This document shows positions 15,830 through 23,385 of a stretch of 45,532 nt of DNA, one piece after another; positions within the stretch are counted from its first letter, which is position 1, and the number at the start of each line of letters is the position of its first letter. Under the pieces are notes generated by a model that saw only the letters and a list, made by a program, of their open reading frames with translations, made no database searches and was not told the DNA's origin. The DNA comes from Candidatus Omnitrophota bacterium (GTDB taxonomy: Bacteria > Omnitrophota > Gorgyraeia > 1-14-0-20-64-10 > JACQQZ01), in assembly GCA_016206635.1 (NCBI GenBank), contig JACQRF010000059.1, forward strand, positions 1 through 45,532, written 5' to 3'. Made by a program: the position numbers and the translations under genes.

Positions 15830-17010
15830 CCTGTCCACTCCGGTTGTTGAGCCCCTCCCTGCGCCTGGGTTACCCCCAGCGCCGCCAGGAGCGGGAATGT
15901 CAGGTATGCGATGCTTAGCACGCGGTCGGCATACGGCGTGTACCGGAAGTTCGGCATCACCCGGCACAACACCTCGAACAAATCCAGCGGCGCCCGCGGA
16001 CCCATCGCGATCCACCCGACCAGAACGGTCAGCGCGCCGAAGATCAGCGCCGGGCGCCGGAACGGGGACGGCCGCCGAGCCGACCACGCCAGCCAGAGGA
16101 CCGCCGCCGCATACGCGATGTTCACCCACCCTCCGAGCCACGAGGGTTGAGGGCCGAAGAACTGCGTGATCAGCCGGCCGATTTCCGGCCAAGTGGTGAA
16201 GCCGCCGTATTCCATGCCGACCCACTCGAGCACCTCAATGTCGAAGCGGGTCCGGGTCGTGTACGGGGCATACTGCAGGATTGGCAACAGCTTGATCGCC
16301 CCCACTCCCGCGGCGAACCCGAACACCCAGCAGACATGGCGGATCATCTGCCAGACCCGCAGGGGCCACGGCCGCTCGGCGGTGGCGGCGGCCAACGCGA
16401 TGATGATGGCCGAGGCGAGAAGGGTAAACTGCATCTCGTACGTTGTGCCGGCCAGGATCTGGCCGGCCAGGCAGATGGCTGACCCCAACAGCCACCGGCG
16501 GTCATCCCGCATGGCGCCCCGCCACAGGCAGGCCAGCCCCCATGGGGTCAGCGCCATTGCGTAGAACGTCTGGACGACGCCGTTGGCCAATTGTTGAGTC
16601 ACCCAAGGGTTGAACAAGTAGCCGGTGGGGACAAGGCACGCCGCCAGGCGGGAGGCCCCGACCCACCGCGCGAGGGTGTAGGCGCCGGCCGCCGCGGCCA
16701 ACAGATGGAGATAGGCCATCCAACGGATCGCGAGCGTATCGTGGGTGAACAGAAATGTCAGCCACATCGGTGGATAAAACTGTCCGGCCAGCGGATACTC
16801 CAGCAACGGTTCCCCGGCGCCGCTGAATGGGTTCCACAGCGGGAGGTCGTGCAGGGTGAATACCAGATGCTTGGCGACCAGGTAGGGATACCCGACAAAC
16901 GCCTGGGATTCTCCAAACAACGTATCGGGGGAGACCATCACCAGCGGGCTCAGCAAAACCGCCGTTACGGCAACGATGCTCCACAGGACCCACCGTTCTC
17001 GAATCGTCAT
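15826..17010 (-). CDS. N-terminal (membrane) half of a split YfhO-like membrane protein
   Basis: A 394-aa polytopic protein matching the N-terminal half of the 815-aa protein at 25055-27502. Both begin with a short basic leader and a first helix. They share the first periplasmic loop (PLWNPFSGAGEPLLEYPLAG then FYPPMWL, against PLWDPYLGGGDSLIGSPQAG), AGTTYEMQFTLLA, the IKLLPIL helix and the FRYTPYADRVLSIAYLTFPLLAALG block. YfhO-family proteins are GT-C-like membrane proteins thought to move sugars from undecaprenyl phosphate onto cell-envelope polymers. The chain stops right after the last shared helix, and the remainder is encoded by the next gene. The start at 17010 (MTIRERW) has GAGG eight bases upstream and matches the length of the paralogue; an ATG at 17031 is the alternative. 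This is the only gene preceded by a real gap. Confidence 0.82.
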   Translation of the reverse strand: MTIRERWVLWSIVAVTAVLLSPLVMVSPDTLFGESQAFVGYPYLVAKHLVFTLHDLPLWNPFSGAGEPLLEYPLAGQFYPPMWLTFLFTHDTLAIRWMAYLHLLAAAAGAYTLARWVGASRLAACLVPTGYLFNPWVTQQLANGVVQTFYAMALTPWGLACLWRGAMRDDRRWLLGSAICLAGQILAGTTYEMQFTLLASAIIIALAAATAERPWPLRVWQMIRHVCWVFGFAAGVGAIKLLPILQYAPYTTRTRFDIEVLEWVGMEYGGFTTWPEIGRLITQFFGPQPSWLGGWVNIAYAAAVLWLAWSARRPSPFRRPALIFGALTVLVGWIAMGPRAPLDLFEVLCRVMPNFRYTPYADRVLSIAYLTFPLLAALGVTQAQGGAQQPEWTG

Positions 17011-17039
17011 GCGCTGTGCCTCGCTAGACATAGCTTGTG

Positions 17040-17069
17040 ATTGTAACACGGCCGGAAGGGGACGTTCAG
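17040..17069 (-). promoter_or_regulatory. Possible internal sigma-70-type promoter in the only sizeable gap
   Basis: On the minus strand the gap before the split YfhO-like pair holds TACAAT (17040-17045), one mismatch from the -10 consensus. Eighteen bases upstream is CTGAAC (17064-17069), a poor -35 match of three of six bases. The 59-bp gap is by far the longest in the window, so an internal promoter here is reasonable but unproven. Hairpins or terminator-like T-runs were not seen in it. Confidence 0.22.
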
Positions 17070-18674
17070 TCACGGTAGAGGGTATTCGCACGAGGCGTGG
17101 CGTCGTTCGTTCAGCGCCGGCAGCAGGTGGCTGAGATCCCGCCAGGGATACAGATCGCTCGGCTGGTACGGCCGGCTCGTGGCCACGTACATGTAGGTGG
17201 CGCTCGACATGACCGCCAGCGTCTTAAGCCGCGTCCATCGGTCGTCAAGCCAGAACTCCCATTTGACGGCGGTCGGCACGGCGCCGACGAAGCACTTGCG
17301 GTATCGGAGCGGCATCTGCCGGCGGCGCGGGAGAATCCCCAATTCCTGCAGCCACCGCCGCGTGGCGTTCGCGGGGAGGAAGCGGCCGACCACCAGCAGG
17401 AACGCGCGAAATGCGAACTGTGTCTCTGGCGAAAACCGGAGGTCGCGATGGACCGCGCATCCCCCTTCGATGATCCGCATCGGTCCTTCCTGGCGGTAGG
17501 ACGACGCCCCCGCGATCTGCGAGGTGAACCGCGCGCCGGCCTGCGTCCGCCCCGTGATGCCGCAGTCCGCGTGGGCCAGGACGCCGCGCCGAAACACCTT
17601 GGCGACGCCCCCTTTGCGGGTGGACACGACCGCATAGTCGTGGCCGTCGCCGGCCACCCAGAGCCCCGCGCGGGGGAAATACCGCTCAATGGCTTGCTCG
17701 CACGGCAGCGTCCCTGCCGACCGATCCACAGTCCAATCACAGGCGGCCTGAAGAAGATTGGCGCTGTAATGGGCGAATCCCCGGTCATCCTGCACGCCCT
17801 TCGGCATCCCGCGCGCCAGGCGTTCGAGGTGGCGCTCGCTCATCCGCGCCGCCTCCGGGACGTGCCGGGCCATGAGCTCCAGGCCGTGCGGGAGCACGTG
17901 GCACGTATTCCGGCTGCCGTATTCCCCGCCGTAACTGCCATCGGGGTGCATGAAGTGGGCGGCGAATCGGATCGCGTTCGTGACCGGTTCCCGCACGCGG
18001 TCCACGCCTTTTTGGCCGAGCTTGGCCAGAAAATCAATGGTGAAGCTCAGATAGCCCGGATCGCACCCTTCATACTCCGGGAACCACCCTTCAGGATCTT
18101 GCAGGGCCAATACCCGATCAAGCAGGCGGTTCGACTGGCGCTCGAACCACGGATCGCGCGTGAGGAGGACCACATTGCGGAGCGCCAGCGCCATCAGGGC
18201 GAGATGGTTTGACAACGTGCCGGATTCTCGAGATCCCGTGCGCGCGAGGTAGCGCCCCCGGCGTTTGAAAAAGTCGAGGGTGATCGCATCAACCGGCAGA
18301 TCGAGCAGCCGGTGCGCCTCCGTGCAGGCGTACAGGGAGAACGCGGCCGCCCCGGCCGCGCGCTCGTATGGAAAATAATCGTCGCACGACCCGTCGGCAT
18401 GCGACGCCTTCGCCGCGAACCGGATCCCGGCTCCCACCAATTCCCGCACCCGGGCTTGCTGGTGGTACGGGTTCTCCGGACGGTCCGTCCGATACGCGAT
18501 CGCCAGCGCCAAGACCGCTTCCTGAAACATCCCACTCGGAAACTCGCTGGTCCGGTAATGCCAATACCCGCGGTCAAAGCACCCGTAGGTCGGGCTGAAC
18601 GGATCCCGGTCGCACGATTCGATCAAGCGGGGGAGATCGGAGAGGCCGGCCCGCCAATACCCGTCCCCTGTCAT
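17070..18674 (-). CDS. Alpha/alpha-toroid protein, heparinase II/III-like
   Basis: A 534-aa soluble-looking protein without a signal peptide. Helical repeats fill residues 1 to about 330, with Gly/Asp-rich inter-helix loops (HADGSCDDYFPYERA, DPEGWFPEYEGCDPGYLS, DGSYGGEYGSRNT). SNHLALMALAL (Asn156-His157) and the later EYEGCDPGY (Tyr208) sit where heparinase II/III and related lyases carry their Asn/His and Tyr. A second, beta-rich region follows (VVSTRKGGVAKVFRRG and onward). Such proteins occur in polysaccharide loci, where they are supposed to trim or modify uronic-acid-containing chains. Without a signal peptide the site of action is unclear. An (alpha/alpha) glycosidase or epimerase is an alternative. 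The ATG at 18674 overlaps the preceding GT2 gene by 4 nt; the open frame beyond it is shadow. Confidence 0.7.
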   Translation of the reverse strand: MTGDGYWRAGLSDLPRLIESCDRDPFSPTYGCFDRGYWHYRTSEFPSGMFQEAVLALAIAYRTDRPENPYHQQARVRELVGAGIRFAAKASHADGSCDDYFPYERAAGAAAFSLYACTEAHRLLDLPVDAITLDFFKRRGRYLARTGSRESGTLSNHLALMALALRNVVLLTRDPWFERQSNRLLDRVLALQDPEGWFPEYEGCDPGYLSFTIDFLAKLGQKGVDRVREPVTNAIRFAAHFMHPDGSYGGEYGSRNTCHVLPHGLELMARHVPEAARMSERHLERLARGMPKGVQDDRGFAHYSANLLQAACDWTVDRSAGTLPCEQAIERYFPRAGLWVAGDGHDYAVVSTRKGGVAKVFRRGVLAHADCGITGRTQAGARFTSQIAGASSYRQEGPMRIIEGGCAVHRDLRFSPETQFAFRAFLLVVGRFLPANATRRWLQELGILPRRRQMPLRYRKCFVGAVPTAVKWEFWLDDRWTRLKTLAVMSSATYMYVATSRPYQPSDLYPWRDLSHLLPALNERRHASCEYPLP

Positions 18675-19549
18675 CGATGCCGCTGCGCCACGATGAGATC
18701 CGCGATGATCCCCACTGCGGCGATCAGCACGGCCAGCATGATGAGGATGATGTCTGATTCCTGCAGCGACCCCGTGAGCGTCAGGCTGTAGTACGACTTG
18801 ATCCCCCATGCCATGAACAGGACGGCGGCGAGCGGGCCCAGCACCCTGAGAGGGGCGAAATAGATCGTCATCCGGATGATCGTCCCTAGATACGCCGCCG
18901 TATCCCGGATCGGGTGGAACTTCGAGCGCCCGATGCGGGGGCGGTAGACGGCGGGAATGTACTTCACCGGATGGCCGTTCATCAAGAACGCCAGCGTGAG
19001 ACTCGTGACGCAGGAGAACCCATTGGGCAATACCCAAAGATACCGCAGCGCCAGATCCCGCTTGCACGCCTTGAGTCCCGTGTTCAAATCGGGAATCGCG
19101 GCGCGGGTCAGGTAGCAGGCCAATTGCCGCAAGACCCATTTGGCCGGGATGCGCAGCAGCCGGGCGGCGCCCATCTCGCGCGTCCGGGCGCCATTGACCT
19201 GATCGTAATCGGGGAAATAACGCAGCATCTCCGGGAGCACCGACGGGTCATAGGACCCATCGGCGTCAAGCATCACGACAATGGGGCCGCGGCTCGCCAC
19301 GATCCCGAGCTTCCGCGCGGCGCCCGAGCCCCCGCGGCATGGGCGCCGGACCACGCGCGCCCCTTCGGCTTCGGCGGCCAAGGCCGTGCCATCAGTCGAC
19401 CCGTCGTCCACCACCACGATCTCGTATGGATAGGGGGTGCGGTCCATTGCCGCGCGGACGTCCCGCACCACATGGGCGATGGCCAACGCCTCGTTGAACG
19501 CCGGCAGCACGACGCTCACCTGCGGCAGCCCCGCTGCGTCAGGAGACAT
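18671..19549 (-). CDS. GT2 glycosyltransferase with two C-terminal helices, polyprenyl-phosphate sugar synthase-like
   Basis: A 292-aa GT2 enzyme: VSVVLPAFNEALAI, EIVVVDDGSTDGT, GSGAARKLGIVASRG, the metal-binding MLDADGSYDP, and DLNTGLKACKRDLA, the acceptor-side block of DPM1/GtrB-like enzymes. Two hydrophobic segments close the chain (LRVLGPLAAVLFMAWGIKSYY and IILIMLAVLIAAVGIIADLIV). The likely job is making a polyprenyl-phosphate-linked sugar at the inner face of the membrane. The start at 19549 (MSPDAAG) overlaps the upstream asparagine-synthase-like gene by 11 nt and precedes the toroid protein gene with an ATGA overlap. Confidence 0.9.
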   Translation of the reverse strand: MSPDAAGLPQVSVVLPAFNEALAIAHVVRDVRAAMDRTPYPYEIVVVDDGSTDGTALAAEAEGARVVRRPCRGGSGAARKLGIVASRGPIVVMLDADGSYDPSVLPEMLRYFPDYDQVNGARTREMGAARLLRIPAKWVLRQLACYLTRAAIPDLNTGLKACKRDLALRYLWVLPNGFSCVTSLTLAFLMNGHPVKYIPAVYRPRIGRSKFHPIRDTAAYLGTIIRMTIYFAPLRVLGPLAAVLFMAWGIKSYYSLTLTGSLQESDIILIMLAVLIAAVGIIADLIVAQRHR

Positions 19550-21431
19550 CGGTCCCTTCCAGATGCCGCTCGCACCACAGCTCAAACATCAGCAAGGCCC
19601 ACAGGAGCCGTCCATGATTGCGCCGCCGGGCCCAATGGTCTTGCAGCAGTTGCTGGACCCGCGCCGGGTCCCACCACCCTCGGCGCGTCAGCCGCGCCGG
19701 CGCGAGCTGTTCCTCGGCCAACGCCCGGAGCGGCCCGCAGAGCCAGGCGGCGACTGGGATCCCAAATCCCTTTTTGGGACGACGGGACAGTGCGGTCGGC
19801 GCCAGCCCGCGCAGCGCCCGGCGGATCAGCCATTTGGTCTGAAACCCCCGAAGCTTCTGCGACGCCGGCAGCCGCGCGGCGAATTCCACGAGCGCGGTAT
19901 CCAACAACGGCACGCGCAGCTCCAATCCGTGCGCCATGCTCATGCGATCCGCCTTGGCCAAGAGATCGTCCACCAGGTAGGTATGCAGGTCTAACCGCAT
20001 GGCGGCATCCGCCGGATCTCCGTGGTCCGCGATCGGCTCCCGGGGCCATGCATCCCCTTCCAGCACCGCCGTGCCATGCGCGGGCCGCCAGAGCCGCTCC
20101 CGCTCGCCGGCCTCCAGCAATCCCATCCATGCGTAGTGGCGGTCCGCCGTCGGCAAGGACGCCCCCTGCACGAAACGGCGCGCCACAAAGTCTGCGCTGA
20201 AATTACGGTGCGACACCGGCAACCGGCCGACCCATCGTGGAATCCAGCGTTCTCGGACAACCCCCGGCAACCGCTGGTAGCGCTCGGCCATCCGGTGGGC
20301 GGGATACGTCGGGTACCCGCCGAACAGCTCGTCCCCCCCGTCGCCGCCCAGCGCCACCGTCACCTGCGTCCGGGCTAAGCGGGCAAGGTGCCAGGTCGGT
20401 ACCAGCGACGGGTCCGCCAACGGCTCATCCATCGCGCCGACCACTGCGGTCAGCGCGCCGAGCGTGGCGGCGGGGGTGAGCCGCTCGACCACGTGCGGGA
20501 CCCCGAACGCGTTGGCCGCCAGCGCCGCCGAGGCCGTCTCATCAAAGCTGGGGTCCTCAAACCCGATCGTGAACGCCGGCAGCGGGCGGGCGGCATGGCG
20601 GGCCGCCAACGCCAGCACCCAGGTGGAATCCAACCCCCCGCTCAGCAGCACGCCGACGGGGACATCGCTGACGAGATGGGAGCGCACCGCATTGGCCGCA
20701 AGGTCGCGTAACTGTGTTTCGACGTCGGGCAGGGATAGGCGAGTTGCGACCGTCGGCTCGGGAAGCTCCCAGTACCGTGTCAACCGATGGCCCTCGGCGT
20801 CGGCCGTCAGGAGGTGCCCCGGCAGGAGTTTGGAGACGCGTTGAATGATGGAGCGCGGCGCCGGGATATAGCCTTGCTGGAGGTACGCGTCCAACGCGAC
20901 GAGATCCACCTCTCGGGTAATCTGGGGATGCCGCCACAACGCCTTGAGCTCTGAGGCGAACAACAAGCGCCGGCCGATCGCGGCATAGTACAGCGGCTTG
21001 ATGCCGATGCGGTCGCGGGCGAGGAGGAGGCGCCGGCGTCGGCCGTCCCAAATCGCGAGTCCGAACATGCCTTGCAAGCGCTCGACGAACCGGTCGCCGT
21101 GCGTCTCGTAGAGATGGACGACGACTTCCGTGTCCGAACGGGTGGCAAACCGGTGGCCTTGGTTCTCCAGTTCCTCCCGGAGGACGCGGTAATTGTAGAT
21201 TTCCCCGTTGAGGACCGCCCAGACCGTCTGGTCTTCGTTGGCCAACGGCTGGTGGCCGCCAGCCACGTCAATCACGCTGAGCCGGCGGACGCCCAGCGCC
21301 GCGGACGGATCGTGGTAGACGCCGGCGTCGTCCGGCCCCCGATGCCGCATCGCCTCCCGCATTTGCTCGACGGCCGGTAGGTCCTCAGGGGGGAGCCCAT
21401 CGAAATCAGCGACGCCGCAGATGCCGCACAT
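19539..21431 (-). CDS. AsnB-type glutamine-dependent amidotransferase (asparagine synthase family), copy 1
   Basis: A 630-aa class II glutamine amidotransferase. The mature nucleophile Cys2 is present (MCGICG), as are RHRGPDDAG, LNGEIYN, RSDTE and the ATP pyrophosphatase P-loop SGGLDS (264-269) of the synthetase domain, followed by GGDGGDELFGGYPTY. Length and order fit AsnB. In polysaccharide loci such enzymes usually amidate the carboxyl group of a uronic acid rather than make asparagine, and this is the favoured role here because sugar-acid genes surround it. The ATG at 21431 follows the previous stop after three bases. The window encodes a second, clearly different copy at 40812-42626. Confidence 0.93.
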   Translation of the reverse strand: MCGICGVADFDGLPPEDLPAVEQMREAMRHRGPDDAGVYHDPSAALGVRRLSVIDVAGGHQPLANEDQTVWAVLNGEIYNYRVLREELENQGHRFATRSDTEVVVHLYETHGDRFVERLQGMFGLAIWDGRRRRLLLARDRIGIKPLYYAAIGRRLLFASELKALWRHPQITREVDLVALDAYLQQGYIPAPRSIIQRVSKLLPGHLLTADAEGHRLTRYWELPEPTVATRLSLPDVETQLRDLAANAVRSHLVSDVPVGVLLSGGLDSTWVLALAARHAARPLPAFTIGFEDPSFDETASAALAANAFGVPHVVERLTPAATLGALTAVVGAMDEPLADPSLVPTWHLARLARTQVTVALGGDGGDELFGGYPTYPAHRMAERYQRLPGVVRERWIPRWVGRLPVSHRNFSADFVARRFVQGASLPTADRHYAWMGLLEAGERERLWRPAHGTAVLEGDAWPREPIADHGDPADAAMRLDLHTYLVDDLLAKADRMSMAHGLELRVPLLDTALVEFAARLPASQKLRGFQTKWLIRRALRGLAPTALSRRPKKGFGIPVAAWLCGPLRALAEEQLAPARLTRRGWWDPARVQQLLQDHWARRRNHGRLLWALLMFELWCERHLEGTDVS

Positions 21432-21434
21432 GCG

Positions 21435-22394
21435 TCATTCCCTCGCCGGGGCGTCGCGGCGGATCAGGTACAACGGCCGGCGGGAGAGCTCCTGGTAAAT
21501 CCGGATCGTGAATTCCGCCAGCAGGCCCATCAACATGCACTGCACGCCGCAGACGAGGGTGATCGCCATGAGAAAGATCGCGGGGCTGATCCAGCTCCCG
21601 CCCCACAGGGCGACTCGAAGGGCGATCATCCCGGCCAGCCCGAGACCGGCCGCGGTCAGCAGGAGCCCGACGACCCCAAACACATAGCCGGGCCGGGAGC
21701 CGAACGAGACGAGGAATTTCAAGGTCATCAAATCCAACAGGACTTTGATCGTCCTTCCGAGGCCGTACTTCGAGGCGCCGTGGCCGCGGACCCGATCGCG
21801 CACCGGCACTTCCGTCACGCGCGCGCCGACCCAGGCGGCCAAGATCGGCAAGAAGCGGTGTTGTTCGCCCGAGAGATGAATCTGCGTCAGCACCTGCCGC
21901 CGGTACGCCTTCAACGTGCACCCGATGTCGTGCACCGGCACGCCGAAGAGCCGCCGGGTGATGGCATTGGCGGCCTGAGAGGGCAGGCGCCGGCTGAACC
22001 AAGCGCCCGCCCGCTTCACGCGCCAGCCGCTGACGACGTCGCAGCCCTCCTCCAAAGGCCGCAGAAGCTGGGGGATATCCGACGGGTCGTTCTGGCCGTC
22101 GGCATCCATGGTTACGACGATCTCCCCGCGGGCATGGTCGAATCCGGCGGCCAGCGCCGCCGTCTGGCCGAACCGGCGGGTAAACCGGAGCACGACAATC
22201 CGGTGGCGGGACTCGCCAGCCAGGCGGGAGATGACCGCATGGCTGGCGTCGGTGCTGACGTCATCCACGAAGATCACCTCAAACGGCCGCCCCACCCCCT
22301 CCATCGCGGCGATCAGCTCCCGGAAGAGGCGCTCCAAATTCCCCGCCTCATTGTGGACCGGCAGAACTACGGAGATCATCGCGGCGTCAGTCAT
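21435..22394 (-). CDS. GT2 glycosyltransferase, ArnC/GtrB-like polyprenyl-phosphate sugar transferase
   Basis: A 319-aa enzyme of standard ArnC/GtrB size. It shows ISVVLPVHNEAGNLERLF, EVIFVDDVSTD, RFGQTAALAAGFDHARG, the metal-binding MDADGQNDP, and HDIGCTLKAYRR. The juxtamembrane block GASKYGLGRTIKVLLDLMTLKFL leads into two C-terminal helices (VFGVVGLLLTAAGLGLAG and AIFLMAITLVCGVQCMLMGLLAEF). This is the best match in the window to a polyprenyl-phosphate sugar synthase, and it would supply donors for the GT-C-like proteins encoded beside it. The ATG at 22394 overlaps the preceding SDR gene by 8 nt; Met6 is an alternative start. Confidence 0.93.
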   Translation of the reverse strand: MTDAAMISVVLPVHNEAGNLERLFRELIAAMEGVGRPFEVIFVDDVSTDASHAVISRLAGESRHRIVVLRFTRRFGQTAALAAGFDHARGEIVVTMDADGQNDPSDIPQLLRPLEEGCDVVSGWRVKRAGAWFSRRLPSQAANAITRRLFGVPVHDIGCTLKAYRRQVLTQIHLSGEQHRFLPILAAWVGARVTEVPVRDRVRGHGASKYGLGRTIKVLLDLMTLKFLVSFGSRPGYVFGVVGLLLTAAGLGLAGMIALRVALWGGSWISPAIFLMAITLVCGVQCMLMGLLAEFTIRIYQELSRRPLYLIRRDAPARE

Positions 22395-23385
22395 GACCGG
22401 CTCTCATCCGGGTCCGGTAATAGTCAATCGTGCGCCGCAACCCGTCCCGCAACGGGGTCGTGGCTTCCCACCCCGTGACCCGCCTGATCTTCGAGGTGTC
22501 CGGCACGCGCCGCGGAATATCCTCATAGCTGGCGCCGAACGCCCGGCGGTACGGCACCATCCGGATGCGCGGCGTGAATCCCCCGACCTCGGCCATCAGC
22601 GCGGCCAGCCGGCGGATCGAAATCTCCTCTCCGCTGCCGACGTTGAACGTCTGGTTTTCCGCCGCCCGCGTGAACGCTACCCGCACGATCCCGTCCACGA
22701 CGTCCGTCACATACGCGAAACTGCGCGTCTGCCGGCCGTCGCCATGGATCAGGACCGGTTGGCCGTGCAGCATCGCGTGCAGCATCAGTGGCGCCACCCG
22801 CCCCATGCCCAGATCGTCCAATCGGGGGCCATATACGTTGAAGAGCCGCACGGTCACGAACGACAGACCGCGCTGCTGGTGGTAAGCCAGGCAGTAATGC
22901 TCGGCCGCGGCCTTCGCGGTCGCGTAGCACCAGCGGTTGATCGCCGGCGGCCCCAACACCCGGTCGGCATCCTCCCGCCACGGGACGCGAGGGTTCCGGC
23001 CATACACCTCGGAGGTCGAAGCCAGAATCAACTTGGCGTGGGCGCGGGCCGCCAGCCGGATGACCAGTAACGCCCCGGCTAGGTCAATGTCCAGGGTGGC
23101 CAGCGGCTCTTCGACGTAACGTTTCGGATCGGCGATCGCCGCGAAATGGAATGCGATGTCGCATCCCCGTAGGGCTCGGGTCACGAGAGGGGTGTCCAGC
23201 ACCGATCCTCGGAGGAACCGGAACTTCGGATGGGCGAGCAGATGGCGAACCTTGGTCGGCGGGGCCATATCCAATGCCACGACGCGATGCCCATCAGCCA
23301 ACAGCCGCTCGCACAGATGCGAGCCGAGGAACCCGGCGCCGCCGGTCACAACGATCCTGGCGGGGGCTCCTCCTCGAGGCGTCAT
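22387..23385 (-). CDS. NAD-dependent nucleotide-sugar epimerase/decarboxylase (extended SDR)
   Basis: A 332-aa extended SDR. The glycine motif VTGGAGFLGSH (13-23), the Ser region STSEVYG and the catalytic YATAK (Tyr154, Lys158) are intact. RLFNVYGPR and GDGRQTRSFAYVTDVVDGI are the usual late substrate and cofactor blocks and are close to those of UDP-glucuronate decarboxylases and UDP-sugar 4-epimerases. A basic, short leader precedes the Rossmann fold. It is not the same subtype as the SDR at 3088-4209, which carries the Cys/His insertion. The ATG at 23385 makes an ATGA overlap with the carbamoyltransferase gene. Confidence 0.92.
   Translation of the reverse strand: MTPRGGAPARIVVTGGAGFLGSHLCERLLADGHRVVALDMAPPTKVRHLLAHPKFRFLRGSVLDTPLVTRALRGCDIAFHFAAIADPKRYVEEPLATLDIDLAGALLVIRLAARAHAKLILASTSEVYGRNPRVPWREDADRVLGPPAINRWCYATAKAAAEHYCLAYHQQRGLSFVTVRLFNVYGPRLDDLGMGRVAPLMLHAMLHGQPVLIHGDGRQTRSFAYVTDVVDGIVRVAFTRAAENQTFNVGSGEEISIRRLAALMAEVGGFTPRIRMVPYRRAFGASYEDIPRRVPDTSKIRRVTGWEATTPLRDGLRRTIDYYRTRMRAGHD

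Noticed and set aside
15820..15870. Simple sequencing error explaining the split YfhO-like gene
   Set aside because: Not excluded, but less favoured because the break sits between domains and has a good Shine-Dalgarno and the local ATGA geometry. Kept as an alternative.
15830..16225. Upstream extension of the C-terminal YfhO-like frame
   Set aside because: It is antisense-like Arg/Gly/Pro-rich sequence overlapping the N-terminal half gene and does not match the paralogue at 25055-27502.
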